Source: Streptomyces fungicidicus (GTDB taxonomy: Bacteria > Actinomycetota > Actinomycetes > Streptomycetales > Streptomycetaceae). Taken from it: DNA of 64,000 bases. The notes under the pieces are model-generated. The model ran no database searches, was not told where the DNA came from, and saw only the letters and a list, made by a program, of their open reading frames with translations. Positions 36,632 to 45,545 of the stretch are shown here, one piece after another (position 1 is the stretch's first letter; each line of letters opens with the position of its first letter). The position numbers and the translations under genes were made by a program. The DNA is taken from the NCBI RefSeq assembly GCF_003665435.1, contig NZ_CP023407.1:2852001-2916000 (forward strand), written 5' to 3'.

Positions 36632-37663
36632 TCAGCCGGTGGACCTGGCGAGCTTCAGGGCGTAGTCCGCCCACCACTGGCCCGCCTTGGGGCCGCCCTT
36701 GCACTCGCCGTCCGACTCCCCCGGCCGCTTGACCCAGAGGTAGGCGTCGACCAGGGGGTCGGCGGTCTTCGTCGTCGGGGTCTCGCCGAGCGCGCGGCCG
36801 GGCGGGTTGCACCAGCGTTCGTCGGCGGCGCCTGCGGTGTAGGGGCCGTTGCCGTTGCGGCTGGTGTCGATGACGAAGGGCTTGCCGCCGGTCTTGGCGG
36901 AGAGCCGCTTGCCGTAGGCGATGGACTCCTCGGTGGAGTAGAAGTTGGAGACGTTCACCGAGAAGCCGTCGGCCTGGTCGACGCCGGCCCACTTGAGCGG
37001 TTCGTGGATCTGGTCGGGGTTGCCCCAGCCGGCGTTGCCCGCGTCCAGGTAGACCTTGGTGTTCTTCAGGCCCTTCAGCTTGGCGACGGCGCCCTTGAGG
37101 AGGTCGTAGCGCTCCTCGTGGAACTCTTCCGGGGTGCAGCCGTCCACCAGGTGCAGCACCGCGTCCGGTTCGAGGATCACGGTCGCCGGACGGTCCCCGA
37201 TGCCCTTGGCGACACCGTCGACGAAGTCGCGGTAGGCGTTGCCGTCGGAGGCGCCGCCCTGTGAGTACTGGCCGCAGTCGCGGTGCGGGATGTTGTAGAG
37301 GACCAGCAGCGCCGTGCGGTCCGCCTTGTCCGCGGCCTCGGTGAAGCCGCGGGCCTGCTCCTCGGGGTTCTCGGGGCTGATCCACTCGGCGACGGGCTGC
37401 TCGGCTATCTTGCGGATCTGGCCGGCCTCGGCCTTCCTGCCGTCCTTCTCCAGTGCGGCGACCTGCCGCGCGGCGTTGCCGTCCGGGTTGACCCAAAACG
37501 GGTCCGAGTCCTTCGGCTGCTGGGTGATCCCCGCGCCGGCGTCCGGCTCGCCCCCCTTGTCGTCGGAGGAGGAACACCCCGTGATCAGCAGTGCCGCCCC
37601 CAGCACCACCGCGGACGCCCGCTTCCTCCCGGCGAACGCCCCGACCCCCCTGCTGCCGTGCAT
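36632..37663 (-). CDS. cslZ: GH6 endoglucanase lipoprotein CslZ
   Basis: A 343-residue GH6 enzyme. The lipobox LLITGC gives lipid-modified C30, so it is anchored outside the membrane. Catalytic-region motifs are LYNIPHRDCGQYSQGG (Asp in HRDC), VILEPDAVLHL, VYLDAGNAGWGNP and VIDTSRNGNGPY, with the C-terminal LWVKRPGESDG. It hydrolyses beta-1,4-glucan and probably edits the CslA product. The ATG at 37663 follows AAGGGGGG; the longer frame adds 58 unrelated residues. It is convergent to glxA across a shared terminator. Confidence 0.93.
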   Translation of the reverse strand: MHGSRGVGAFAGRKRASAVVLGAALLITGCSSSDDKGGEPDAGAGITQQPKDSDPFWVNPDGNAARQVAALEKDGRKAEAGQIRKIAEQPVAEWISPENPEEQARGFTEAADKADRTALLVLYNIPHRDCGQYSQGGASDGNAYRDFVDGVAKGIGDRPATVILEPDAVLHLVDGCTPEEFHEERYDLLKGAVAKLKGLKNTKVYLDAGNAGWGNPDQIHEPLKWAGVDQADGFSVNVSNFYSTEESIAYGKRLSAKTGGKPFVIDTSRNGNGPYTAGAADERWCNPPGRALGETPTTKTADPLVDAYLWVKRPGESDGECKGGPKAGQWWADYALKLARSTG

Positions 37664-38086
37664 CAAGCCCCCCTTGGGTGCACTTGTTCCATGTGCTCCG
37701 AGCCCCAATCCTGACATACGTCCCGCGACGCCACCGAGGCCGAGCCCGCCTTGTCCGTGACCTGTTACAGCACGGCTCCACGGGGCCGCAGGGCGGTGGT
37801 GGCGCGTGCGGGCGGCCGAGTCACCTGCGGAGATCACGGACCGCTGTCGGCACGGGACTTGGCGTCATTCGCCCCTTGGGCCGGGCACGTCTTTCGTTCT
37901 ACAGTCGTGCCGACCGTCCGGCCGGTGCCCCGCGCACCACGACTCCCCCGCTGCCTCCCGCGCCGGCGGCCCGGGCCACTCCCGCGGCCCGGGCCCCGCG
38001 CGGTCGAGGACCGGCCCGGTCGGCGGCCTCCGGGGAGCGGGCCGCCGGCCGGGTCAGGTGTGGGGCGTGGCTTCTGCCGGGTCGGT
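37664..38086. other. Intergenic region, no gene seen
   Basis: 423 bases between the cslZ start and the end of the sortase-like gene. Long open frames here are GC-driven and have no ribosome sites or family patterns. I see no convincing promoter pair, repeat or terminator. Confidence 0.5.
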
Positions 38087-38701
38087 TCAGGGCCCGGTTG
38101 CGGTCAGATACGCCGAGACGACCGCGTCGGCCGTGCAGCCGCCGCCGGTCGGGCCGGGGTCCTCGCCGCAGACCACCAGCAGGAGTTCGGCCCGTCCCGC
38201 GCGGCGCGGCTCGTGGGCCTGCCGGGCGTCGAACCGTTCGCCGGGGCGGACTTGGACGTCCTCGACGGTGAACTCGGCGGTCGCGGCGTTCGCGCGGGCC
38301 ACCCGGATCTTCCGGCCGGGCTCGAGCGTGCCCGCCCCCCGAAGGCCGGAGGACGCCGTCATCAGCGCGGCGCCCGGCTCGCCCGGCGCGACCCCGTCCG
38401 CGTGCCAGCCGACCGCACCGGGCCGGCCGTGCCCGTCCTGTGTCACCGGCAGCCGGATGCCGAGGGCGGGGATGTCGAGCCGCCGTGGCTCGGCGGCGGC
38501 CCGGGGCGGGTGGGCGGGCGGCAGTACGACCCGGGGCGGGCGCCCGGCCGCCGCCATGTCGCCGACGGCGGTCCCGGCCGCCCCGGCGGGTACGTCGCCC
38601 GGCCCGCGGCCCCACAGCCACAGCCCGAGCAGCAGCACCACCCAGGCCACACCGGCGAGCAGCCGCCCGGTACCGGACGGGAAGCGTTCCGTTTCGGACA
38701 T
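38087..38701 (-). CDS. Class F sortase-like protein lacking catalytic His and Arg
   Basis: A 204-residue membrane-anchored protein (TM about 13-31). The beta-barrel order matches class F sortases: RLDIPALGIRLPV, VGWHADGVAPGEPGAAL, FTVEDVQVRPG and LLLVVCGEDPG, with C178 as the nucleophile candidate. Where active enzymes have GHVD after the AVL strand, this protein reads MTASSG (115-119), and where they have YRDN it reads CTAD (189-192). So the catalytic His and Arg are missing while Cys remains. It may be an inactive or repurposed sortase. The ATG at 38701 is chosen. Confidence 0.75.
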   Translation of the reverse strand: MSETERFPSGTGRLLAGVAWVVLLLGLWLWGRGPGDVPAGAAGTAVGDMAAAGRPPRVVLPPAHPPRAAAEPRRLDIPALGIRLPVTQDGHGRPGAVGWHADGVAPGEPGAALMTASSGLRGAGTLEPGRKIRVARANAATAEFTVEDVQVRPGERFDARQAHEPRRAGRAELLLVVCGEDPGPTGGGCTADAVVSAYLTATGP

Positions 38702-38904
38702 GATCAGTCCGTGCGGAGAGCGACTAGCTGGGAACACATCGTGAACCTCCAGACACCTGGAGCCTGCCGCGCGTTCTGCGGCGCCGCATCCCCGGACGTG
38801 CGGCGATTGCGCCGTACGGGTGAGGGTGGGGGCGGATGAGGTTTGCGCGGCGACTGCATAGCATGAGGCGTCCCATGGCCCACGCACGGCAGGAGTCCGC
38901 CACC

Positions 38905-39684
38905 ATGACAGAGCGCAAGCCCATCACCTCGTGGCTCACCGACATGGACGGCGTCCTGATGCACGAAGGGGTGCCGGTGCCCGGCGCCGATGCCTTCATC
39001 AAGAAGCTGCGGGACTCGGGGCGGCCGTTCCTGGTCCTCACCAACAACTCGATCTACACGGCCCGGGACCTGCACGCCCGCCTGAACCGGATCGGGCTCG
39101 AGGTGCCGGTGGAGAACATCTGGACCTCCGCCCTCGCCACGGCGACTTTCCTGGACACCCAGCACCCGAACGGCACCGCCTATGTCATCGGCGAGGCCGG
39201 CCTGACGACGGCCATGCACGAGGCGGGCTACGTCATGACGGACACCGACCCCGATTTCGTCATCCTGGGTGAGACCCGTACCTACTCCTTCGAGGCGCTG
39301 ACCAAGGCCATCCGGCTGATCAACGACGGGGCCCGGTTCATCGCCACCAACCCGGACAACACCGGCCCCTCGCCCGAGGGCGCGCTGCCCGCGACGGGTT
39401 CCGTGGCCGCGCTGATCACGAAGGCCACGGGGAAGGAGCCGTACTTCGTCGGCAAGCCGAACCCGCTGATGATGCGGACCGGTCTGAACGTCATCGGGGC
39501 GCACTCCGAGAGCAGCGCCATGATCGGTGACCGGATGGACACGGACGTGCTGGCCGGGCTGGAGGCCGGCATGGAGACGTTCCTCGTCCTCACGGGCCTG
39601 ACGACGAAGGACGACATCGGCCGCTACCCGTACCGCCCGACCCGCGTAGTGGACTCCATCGCCGACCTGGTCGACCTCGTCTGA
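38905..39684 (+). CDS. HAD-family NagD-type phosphatase
   Basis: A 259-residue HAD hydrolase of subclass IIA. Motif I is TDMDGVLMHEG, motif II is LVLTNNS, motif III includes GKPNPLMM and motif IV is MIGDRMDTDVLAGLEAG. The C2 cap lies between motifs II and III. It is close to NagD nucleotide phosphatases. The ATG at 38905 has AGGAG 9 bases upstream. The substrate in Streptomyces is unknown. It stands as a single gene, followed by a C-rich low-complexity gap of about 200 bases. Confidence 0.93.
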   Translation: MTERKPITSWLTDMDGVLMHEGVPVPGADAFIKKLRDSGRPFLVLTNNSIYTARDLHARLNRIGLEVPVENIWTSALATATFLDTQHPNGTAYVIGEAGLTTAMHEAGYVMTDTDPDFVILGETRTYSFEALTKAIRLINDGARFIATNPDNTGPSPEGALPATGSVAALITKATGKEPYFVGKPNPLMMRTGLNVIGAHSESSAMIGDRMDTDVLAGLEAGMETFLVLTGLTTKDDIGRYPYRPTRVVDSIADLVDLV

Positions 39685-39887
39685 CCCCACCCCAACCCCC
39701 GCCCCCGCCCCCGCGGGCACCCCGCGCCCCCGCACCCGCGCCCGCCCCGCGCCCTCGCGTCCCCGCTTCCGCGGGCAATCGTGCCGCAGGGCGGCACGGG
39801 TGGGCGCGACGGCACCCCGCAAGCGCCGGGCCGTGCGAACCCACCCCCGGCCCACCCCCGCGCCGGGCACCAGGCACCGCGAGGGCG
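39685..39887. repeat. C-rich low-complexity spacer
   Basis: About 200 bases made mainly of CCCCGC and CCCGCGCC units (for example 39689-39760). No gene. It separates two convergent genes. Confidence 0.6.
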
Positions 39888-41000
39888 CTACCCGTCCCCC
39901 CGCCCGAACACCGGCGCCAGCACCAGCTGCGCCGCCCCCTCGGCGACCTCGCCCCCGACCACCCGTACCGGCACCGCCGCGTCCCCGGTCCGCCGAGCCC
40001 GCGCATCCAGCACCCCCCGCACCCCCCGCAGGAACACCTCCGGCTCCCCCTCCACCGTCCGCCCCCCGAGCAGCACACGATCGATGTCCAGCAGCCCCAC
40101 CAGATTCGCCGCCCCCACCCCCAGCACCCGAGCCGCCTCCCCCGTCTCCCCCCGGCCGACCGCCGCGAGGCACAACGCCTCCACGCACCCCCGGTCACCG
40201 CACCCGCACCGCGGCCCGTCCAGCTGCACCACCTGGTGCCCGAACTCCCCCGCCCCGGTCCGCGGCCCCCGGTGCACGCTCCCCCCGATCACCAGCCCCG
40301 CCCCCAGCCCCGTACCGAGGTGCAGATAGGCGAAGGAGCCCCCTTCGCCGCCCGCCGCGAGCCCCAGCGCCGCCGCGTTGGTGTCCTTGTCGACGACCAC
40401 CGGCACACCGAGCCGCCGCGCCAGCGCGTCCCGCAGCGGGAAGCCGTCCCACGCGGGGAAGCCGGTGACCCGGTGCAGCACGCCCCTCCCGTGGTCGAGC
40501 GGCCCGGGCAGCGCGACCCCGACCCCGAGCGGGGACCGGCCCGCCCCGGCCGGCCGCCCCGGCGCCCGCAGCTCCTCGACCATCCCGGCCACCCGCGCCA
40601 GTACCGCCTCCGCCCCCGCGCCCAGGTCCAGCGGCCCCCCGCGCCGGTCCACCACCGTCCCGTCGAGGTCGACCAGCACCGCCCGCACCTCGTCCCGGTC
40701 CAGATGCACGCCCACCGCGTGCCCGGCCTCCGGCACCAGGCGCAGCACCGTGCGCGGCTTGCCGCCCGTGGACGCCCGGCGCCCCGCCTCCGCCGCCAGC
40801 CCGTCCTCCCGCAGCCGCGCCGTGATCTTGCTGACCGCCTGCGGGGTCAGCCCGGTGCGCTCGGCCAGTTCCAGCCGGCTGATCCCCTCCGCCCCCGCGG
40901 TCCGCAGCAGGTCGAGCACGAGCGCGGTGTTGTGGCTGCGCAGGGCGAGCAGGTTGACCCCCAGCGGGGTCCCGCCGCTGCCGTCGTTGGTCCTGTTCAC
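39888..41000 (-). CDS. ROK-family transcriptional regulator
   Basis: A 370-residue ROK repressor. A winged-helix DNA-binding domain (about 20-75) has SRLELAERTGLTPQAVSKIT. The sugar-kinase-like domain has the phosphate motif LDGTVVDRRGG, AYLHLGTGLGAGLVIGG and the zinc motif GCGDRGCVEAL. It likely senses a sugar and represses itself and the divergent oxidoreductase. Start GTG 41000 has AGGAGGGAG about 11 bases upstream. A 23-base inverted repeat between the two genes is the likely operator. Confidence 0.92.
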   Translation of the reverse strand: MNRTNDGSGGTPLGVNLLALRSHNTALVLDLLRTAGAEGISRLELAERTGLTPQAVSKITARLREDGLAAEAGRRASTGGKPRTVLRLVPEAGHAVGVHLDRDEVRAVLVDLDGTVVDRRGGPLDLGAGAEAVLARVAGMVEELRAPGRPAGAGRSPLGVGVALPGPLDHGRGVLHRVTGFPAWDGFPLRDALARRLGVPVVVDKDTNAAALGLAAGGEGGSFAYLHLGTGLGAGLVIGGSVHRGPRTGAGEFGHQVVQLDGPRCGCGDRGCVEALCLAAVGRGETGEAARVLGVGAANLVGLLDIDRVLLGGRTVEGEPEVFLRGVRGVLDARARRTGDAAVPVRVVGGEVAEGAAQLVLAPVFGRGDG

Positions 41001-41025
41001 CGGGCCATTCTCCCTCCTGCTTGCA

Positions 41026-41048
41026 CTTTGGCAACAGCGTTGCGAAAG
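41026..41048. promoter_or_regulatory. Inverted-repeat operator of the ROK regulator
   Basis: CTTTGGCAAC-AGC-GTTGCGAAAG, two 10-base arms with one mismatch, centred in the 55-base gap between the divergent ROK and Gfo/Idh genes. The position and the CAAC-GTTG core fit ROK operators. Confidence 0.75.
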
Positions 41049-41055
41049 TAGGTGC

Positions 41056-42132
41056 ATGACTGTCACTCCCCTCCGCGTCGGCCTCGTCGGCTACGGCCTC
41101 GCGGGTTCCGTGTTCCACGCCCCGCTGATCGCCGCGACCGAGGGCCTCGCGCTCGACACGGTCGTCACCTCGAACCCGGAGCGGCAGCGGGGGGCCCGCG
41201 CCGAGTTCCCGGACGTACGCGTCGCCGCGACGCCGGACGAGCTCCTCGCCCGCTCCGGCGAGCTGGACCTGATCGTCATCGCGTCCCCGAACAAGACGCA
41301 CGTCCCCCTCGCCAAGGCCGCCCTCCAGGCCGGTCTACCGGTGGTCGTCGACAAGCCGCTCTCCGGCACGGCGGCCGAGGCCCGCGAGCTGGCGGCGCTC
41401 GCCGAGGAGCGCGGCCTGCTCCTCTCCGTCTTCCAGAACCGCCGCTGGGACAACGACTTCCTCACCCTGCGCAAGCTGCTCGACGACGGCGAACTCGGCG
41501 ACGTGTACCGCTTCGAGTCCCGTTTCGAACGCTGGCGTCCGCAGCTCAAGGGCGGCTGGCGGGAGTCCGGCGACCCCGCGGAGATCGGCGGTCTGCTCTA
41601 CGACCTCGGCAGCCATGTCGTCGACCAGGCGCTGGTCCTCTTCGGCCCGGTGACCGCCGTGTACGCGGAGGCGGTCGTCCGCCGTGACGGCGCGCAGACC
41701 GACGACGACACGTTCATCGCGCTGACGCACACCAACGGCGTCCGCTCCCACCTCTACGTCTCCGCAACCACGGCCCAGCTCGGCCCGCGCTTCCGCGTCC
41801 TGGGCTCGAAGGCGGGGTACGTCAAGCACGGCCTCGACCCCCAGGAGGCGGCCCTGCGCGACGGCGACCGCCCCGGCACGGCCGGCGCCGACTGGGGCAC
41901 GGAGCCGGAGGAGCTGTGGGGCCGCGTCGGCGCCGGGGAGTCCCCGGTGACCGGCGGCGGCAGCCCCGTACCGACCCTCCCGGGCGACTACCCCGCCTAC
42001 TACGCGGCCGTGGCGAAGGCCCTGCTGGAGGGCGCCCCCAATCCGGTGACCGCGCGGGAGGCGGCCGCCACCCTGGACGTACTGGAGGCCGCCCGCCGGT
42101 CGGCCCTGGAGAAGGTGACGGTGACGCTGTGA
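41056..42132 (+). CDS. Gfo/Idh/MocA-family oxidoreductase
   Basis: A 358-residue NAD(P)-dependent sugar-type dehydrogenase. The Rossmann motif VGLVGYGLAGSVFHAPLI is at the start, and the conserved VVVDKPLSGTAAEARELAAL holds the catalytic Lys of the EKP motif (here DKP). FQNRRWDNDFLTL and LLYDLGSHVVDQAL (His as proton donor) follow. It probably acts on a sugar or inositol related to the ROK effector. The ATG at 41056 is just after the shared operator. It overlaps the next gene by 4 bases (GTGA). Confidence 0.94.
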   Translation: MTVTPLRVGLVGYGLAGSVFHAPLIAATEGLALDTVVTSNPERQRGARAEFPDVRVAATPDELLARSGELDLIVIASPNKTHVPLAKAALQAGLPVVVDKPLSGTAAEARELAALAEERGLLLSVFQNRRWDNDFLTLRKLLDDGELGDVYRFESRFERWRPQLKGGWRESGDPAEIGGLLYDLGSHVVDQALVLFGPVTAVYAEAVVRRDGAQTDDDTFIALTHTNGVRSHLYVSATTAQLGPRFRVLGSKAGYVKHGLDPQEAALRDGDRPGTAGADWGTEPEELWGRVGAGESPVTGGGSPVPTLPGDYPAYYAAVAKALLEGAPNPVTAREAAATLDVLEAARRSALEKVTVTL

Positions 42133-42599
42133 CCACCACCCCGACCGTGGAGGAGCTGGAGGCGCAGGAACGCCGCCTGGTCTTCTCGCAGTTCACCTAC
42201 GACGACGCGTGGGCGCTCGGCTCCCTGCTGGTGGAGCTGGCGCGGGAGCGCCGGGCCCCCGTCGCCATCGACATCCACCGCGCGGGCCAGCAGCTCTTCC
42301 ACGCCGCCCTGCCCGGCTCCACCCCCGACAACGACGCCTGGATCGCCCGCAAGCGCCGCGTGGTGGAACGCTACGGCTCCGCCTCCTACCTGGTGGGCGC
42401 CCGCCACCGGGCCAAGGGCACCACCTTCGAGGCCTCCTCCCGCCTCGACCCCGACACCTACGCGGCCCACGGCGGCTCCTTCCCCCTCACCCTCGAAGGC
42501 ACGGGCGTCATAGGCGCGATCACCGTCTCAGGCCTCCCCCAACTCGAAGACCACGAACTGGTGGTGGCAGCCCTGGAGCGCTTCCTGGCCCGCCCGTAG
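42129..42599 (+). CDS. UPF0303/HbpS-like (heme-degrading-domain) protein
   Basis: A 156-residue protein of the GlcG/HbpS fold, UPF0303 branch: RRLVFSQFTYDDAWALGSLL, APVAIDIHRAGQQLFHAALPG, WIARKRRVVERYGSAS and the terminal GLPQLEDHELVVAALERFL. The heme-binding claims for this family come from distant relatives, so a cofactor is not asserted. GTG 42129 overlaps the oxidoreductase stop, so the two form an operon under the ROK operator. Confidence 0.85.
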   Translation: MTTTPTVEELEAQERRLVFSQFTYDDAWALGSLLVELARERRAPVAIDIHRAGQQLFHAALPGSTPDNDAWIARKRRVVERYGSASYLVGARHRAKGTTFEASSRLDPDTYAAHGGSFPLTLEGTGVIGAITVSGLPQLEDHELVVAALERFLARP

Positions 42600-42614
42600 G
42601 CACCGCCGGGCGCC

Positions 42615-42696
42615 TCCCGCACGAGCCCTGCCGGGTCCCGCACGAGCCCTGCCGGGTCCGCAGGGCACTGGAGGATCCCGCAGGTGCCCTGCCGGG
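42615..42696. repeat. 21-base tandem repeat
   Basis: The unit TCCCGCACGAGCCCTGCCGGG occurs at 42615-42635 and 42636-42656 back to back; a third copy with changes is at 42676-42696. It lies in the gap before the esterase-like gene. Confidence 0.75.
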
Positions 42697-42776
42697 TCCG
42701 CCCCTTGCCCGCGGCGCTGCTCCGGCCGGGTGACACTCGGGGCGCGGCGCGACGCCCCGGCGGGGAGGCTGGCGTC

Positions 42777-45476
42777 ATGGCACCCTCGCTGTCGCGGCGG
42801 CCGGCCGCCGCGCTCCTCGTCTGCATAGCCGTCATGTGCGGGACGGTCGCCGCCGTCCCGGCCGGCGGCGACCCCGGTGCTTCGGACCGGTCTCCCACGG
42901 CGGCCGGCGACGCACTGCCGTCCCCCGCGCCGCCGGCCCTCGAGAAGGCCGCCCGTCCGTTGCGCACCATCGAGCCCACCGGCCCCTTCGAGGACCTGCG
43001 CCCCTTCGGGAGGGCGGTCGGTGACGCCGTCGTGGTCGGCATCGGCGAGGCCGCCCACGGCTCCCACGACTTCGTCGCCTTCCGGCACCGGGTGCTGCGG
43101 TACCTGGTCGAGGAGAAGGGCTTCCGCTCCTTCGTCCTGGAGGCCAACTGGAGCGCGGGCGCCCGCCTCGACGACCATCTGCTCACCGGTCGCGGCGACC
43201 CGGCCCGCATCATGTCCGAGGAGTTCCAGGACGCCTACCTGCTGCTGCACAGCCAGGAGTACCTGGACATGATCCGCTGGATGCGCGCGTACAACGTCGC
43301 CCACCCCGGCGATCCGCTCAGGTTCGCCGGCGACGACAGCAGTCACGCCGGCCCGGAACTGTACGACCGGGTCCTCGACCACGTCCGGCACGCCCACCCC
43401 GACCTGCTGCCCACCGTCACCCGCCTGTACCGGGGGCTGCGCCCCACCCTGCCCGCCGGTGCGTGGATGCGCGCCGTCGTGACCGCGCCGCTGGACGAGC
43501 GCCGCGCGGCGGCCGAACGCACCGGACGCGTCCTGGAGCTGCTGCGCGCCCGCGAGCCCGCCGGGAGGGACGGCGGCCACGACCTGACGGTCCAGCACGC
43601 CAGGGTCATCGACCAGGTGGCGCGGCTGTACGCCTTCGACCTCAGCGACCCCCGGGCCGTACCGCGGGCCATGGTCCACCGCGACACCGCCATGGCGGAC
43701 AACACCCTGTGGTGGCACCGGCACACCGGCCACCGGCTGGTGCTGGGCGGACACAACAGCCATCTGTACAAGCGCAGTTCCACGCCCAGCCTGCCCCTCG
43801 CCCAGGGCGCGGTGCTCCAGCGGCGCCTCGGCGACGGCTACCTGGCGGTGGGTCTCTCCTTCGGCAGGGGCGCCGTGCGCGCCACCGCACAGGGCCTGCA
43901 GAACCCGGCCGACGGCGACGTCCGGCGGTTCGAGGTGGAGCCCCCCGAACCCGGCTCGGTCGAGCACCTCCTGGACCGGGTGGGCCACCAAAGCTGGTAC
44001 GCCGACCTGCGCACCGCGCCGCCGGACGCCCGCGCCCTGCTGGACGTCACCCGGCCCAAGCGCGAGATCGGCACGGACTTCCCGCCGCCCGGTGACCGGG
44101 TCAACCTGCTGCGGTCGGCGGACCTGGTGGTGCACCTGCGCGAGATCCGGCCGGGCGCGGGACTCGCCCGTGAAGGGGCCGGACAGCGGGCCCGTGCGCC
44201 GGGGACGTCCACCGGCCTGCTGCCCGCCCTGCGCAAGGCGGCCCGTCCGCTGCGCACCGTGGAGCCCACCGGCCCCCTCGACGACCTGCGCCCCTTGGGG
44301 GCGGCGGTGGGCGACGCCCGGCTGGTCGGCGTGGGGCAGGCCGCCCACGGCTCGCACGACTTCCTCGCCCTCCAGCACCGGGTGCTGCGGTACCTGGTCG
44401 AGGAGAAGGGCTTCCGCTCCTTCGTCCTCGAAGCCCCTTGGAGCGCGGGGCTGCGTCTGGACGACCATCTGCTCACCGGTCGCGGCGACCCGGCCCGGAT
44501 CATGTCCGAGGAGTTCCAGGACGCCTACCTGTTCATGCGCACCCGTGAGGTACTGGACCTGATCCGCTGGATGCGCGCGTACAACGTGGCCCACCCCGGC
44601 GATCCGCTCAGGTTCGCCGGCAACGACAGCAGTCACGTCGGCCCGGAACTGTACGACCGGGTCCTCGACCACGTCCGGCACGCCCACCCCGACCTGCTGC
44701 CCACCGTCACCCGCCTGTACCGGGGCCTGCGCCCCACCCTGCCCGCCGGTGAGCACATGGCGGCTTCCCTCGAGGAGCCCCTGGCCGTGCGGCAGGAGAA
44801 GGCCGCACGCACCGGGCGCGTCCTGGAGCTGCTGCGCGCCCGGAGCTTCGCCGGGCTCACCGCGACCCGGGGCGACCACCTGCGCGCGGTGCGGAACGCG
44901 GAGGTCGTCCACCAGGTCGCACGCCAGAACGCCTTCGACTACGACGACCCGGCCGAGGAACGCCGCGCCCTGGCCTACCGCGACACCGTGATGGCGGAGA
45001 ACACCCTCTGGTGGCTCCGGCACACCGGTGCCCGGACGGTGCTGGCCGCCCACGACGGCCATGTGTACCTGGAGGGCTTCGACCCGGACTACCCGGTCAT
45101 CCAGGGCGGCCTGCTCCGCCGCGCGCTCGGGGACTCCTACCGCGCCGTGGGCCTGGCCTTCGGCCACGGCTCCTTCAACGCCACCGGCACGGGCGTCGCC
45201 GCCCCCCGTCCCGAGGACGTGAAGGTGTTCCGGTCGGGACCGGCCGCGGCCGGCTCGGTCGAGCTCGTCCTGGACCGGGTGGGGCACCGGAACTGGTACC
45301 TGGACCTGCGCACCGCGCCGCCCGCCGTGCGCTCCTGGCTGGACCACGCCCGTCCCAAACGGGAGATCGGCACGCACTGGCCGCGGGACCCGGACCGGGT
45401 CAACCTGCTCAGGTCGGCGGACGTGCTGGTGTACCTGCGCGAGATCCGGCCGAGCCGTCCGCTCCTCCCCGGCTGA
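42777..45476 (+). CDS. Secreted tandem-duplicated erythromycin-esterase-like protein
   Basis: An 899-residue protein with a signal peptide (1-27) and two full erythromycin-esterase-like domains: about 53-460 and 484-899. Domain 1 has the active-site motif GIGEAAHGSHDF (E91, H94) and HNSH (H326, H329). Domain 2 reads GVGQAAHGSHDF, so the conserved Glu is Gln521, with H524 and HDGH (H759, H762) kept. Long stretches are identical at DNA level between the halves (for example around 43371 and 44661), indicating a recent duplication or gene conversion. Typical family members have one domain of about 400 residues. Hydrolysis of a macrolide is not implied. Confidence 0.88.
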   Translation: MAPSLSRRPAAALLVCIAVMCGTVAAVPAGGDPGASDRSPTAAGDALPSPAPPALEKAARPLRTIEPTGPFEDLRPFGRAVGDAVVVGIGEAAHGSHDFVAFRHRVLRYLVEEKGFRSFVLEANWSAGARLDDHLLTGRGDPARIMSEEFQDAYLLLHSQEYLDMIRWMRAYNVAHPGDPLRFAGDDSSHAGPELYDRVLDHVRHAHPDLLPTVTRLYRGLRPTLPAGAWMRAVVTAPLDERRAAAERTGRVLELLRAREPAGRDGGHDLTVQHARVIDQVARLYAFDLSDPRAVPRAMVHRDTAMADNTLWWHRHTGHRLVLGGHNSHLYKRSSTPSLPLAQGAVLQRRLGDGYLAVGLSFGRGAVRATAQGLQNPADGDVRRFEVEPPEPGSVEHLLDRVGHQSWYADLRTAPPDARALLDVTRPKREIGTDFPPPGDRVNLLRSADLVVHLREIRPGAGLAREGAGQRARAPGTSTGLLPALRKAARPLRTVEPTGPLDDLRPLGAAVGDARLVGVGQAAHGSHDFLALQHRVLRYLVEEKGFRSFVLEAPWSAGLRLDDHLLTGRGDPARIMSEEFQDAYLFMRTREVLDLIRWMRAYNVAHPGDPLRFAGNDSSHVGPELYDRVLDHVRHAHPDLLPTVTRLYRGLRPTLPAGEHMAASLEEPLAVRQEKAARTGRVLELLRARSFAGLTATRGDHLRAVRNAEVVHQVARQNAFDYDDPAEERRALAYRDTVMAENTLWWLRHTGARTVLAAHDGHVYLEGFDPDYPVIQGGLLRRALGDSYRAVGLAFGHGSFNATGTGVAAPRPEDVKVFRSGPAAAGSVELVLDRVGHRNWYLDLRTAPPAVRSWLDHARPKREIGTHWPRDPDRVNLLRSADVLVYLREIRPSRPLLPG

Positions 45477-45545
45477 GCCCCGCCGCCGGGGCGGCCCCTA
45501 CGGTGCCGCCCCGTTCGCGTACTGAACCGGGCGCGCCCCGCCCCC

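Noticed and set aside
42615..42696. CRISPR array
   Set aside because: Repeats are adjacent without unique spacers and no cas genes are in the window.
42528..45377. A 949-codon open frame on the minus strand across the esterase-like gene
   Set aside because: It is a shadow of a high-GC gene: no signal, no family pattern, no ribosome site. The plus-strand protein has clear motifs.
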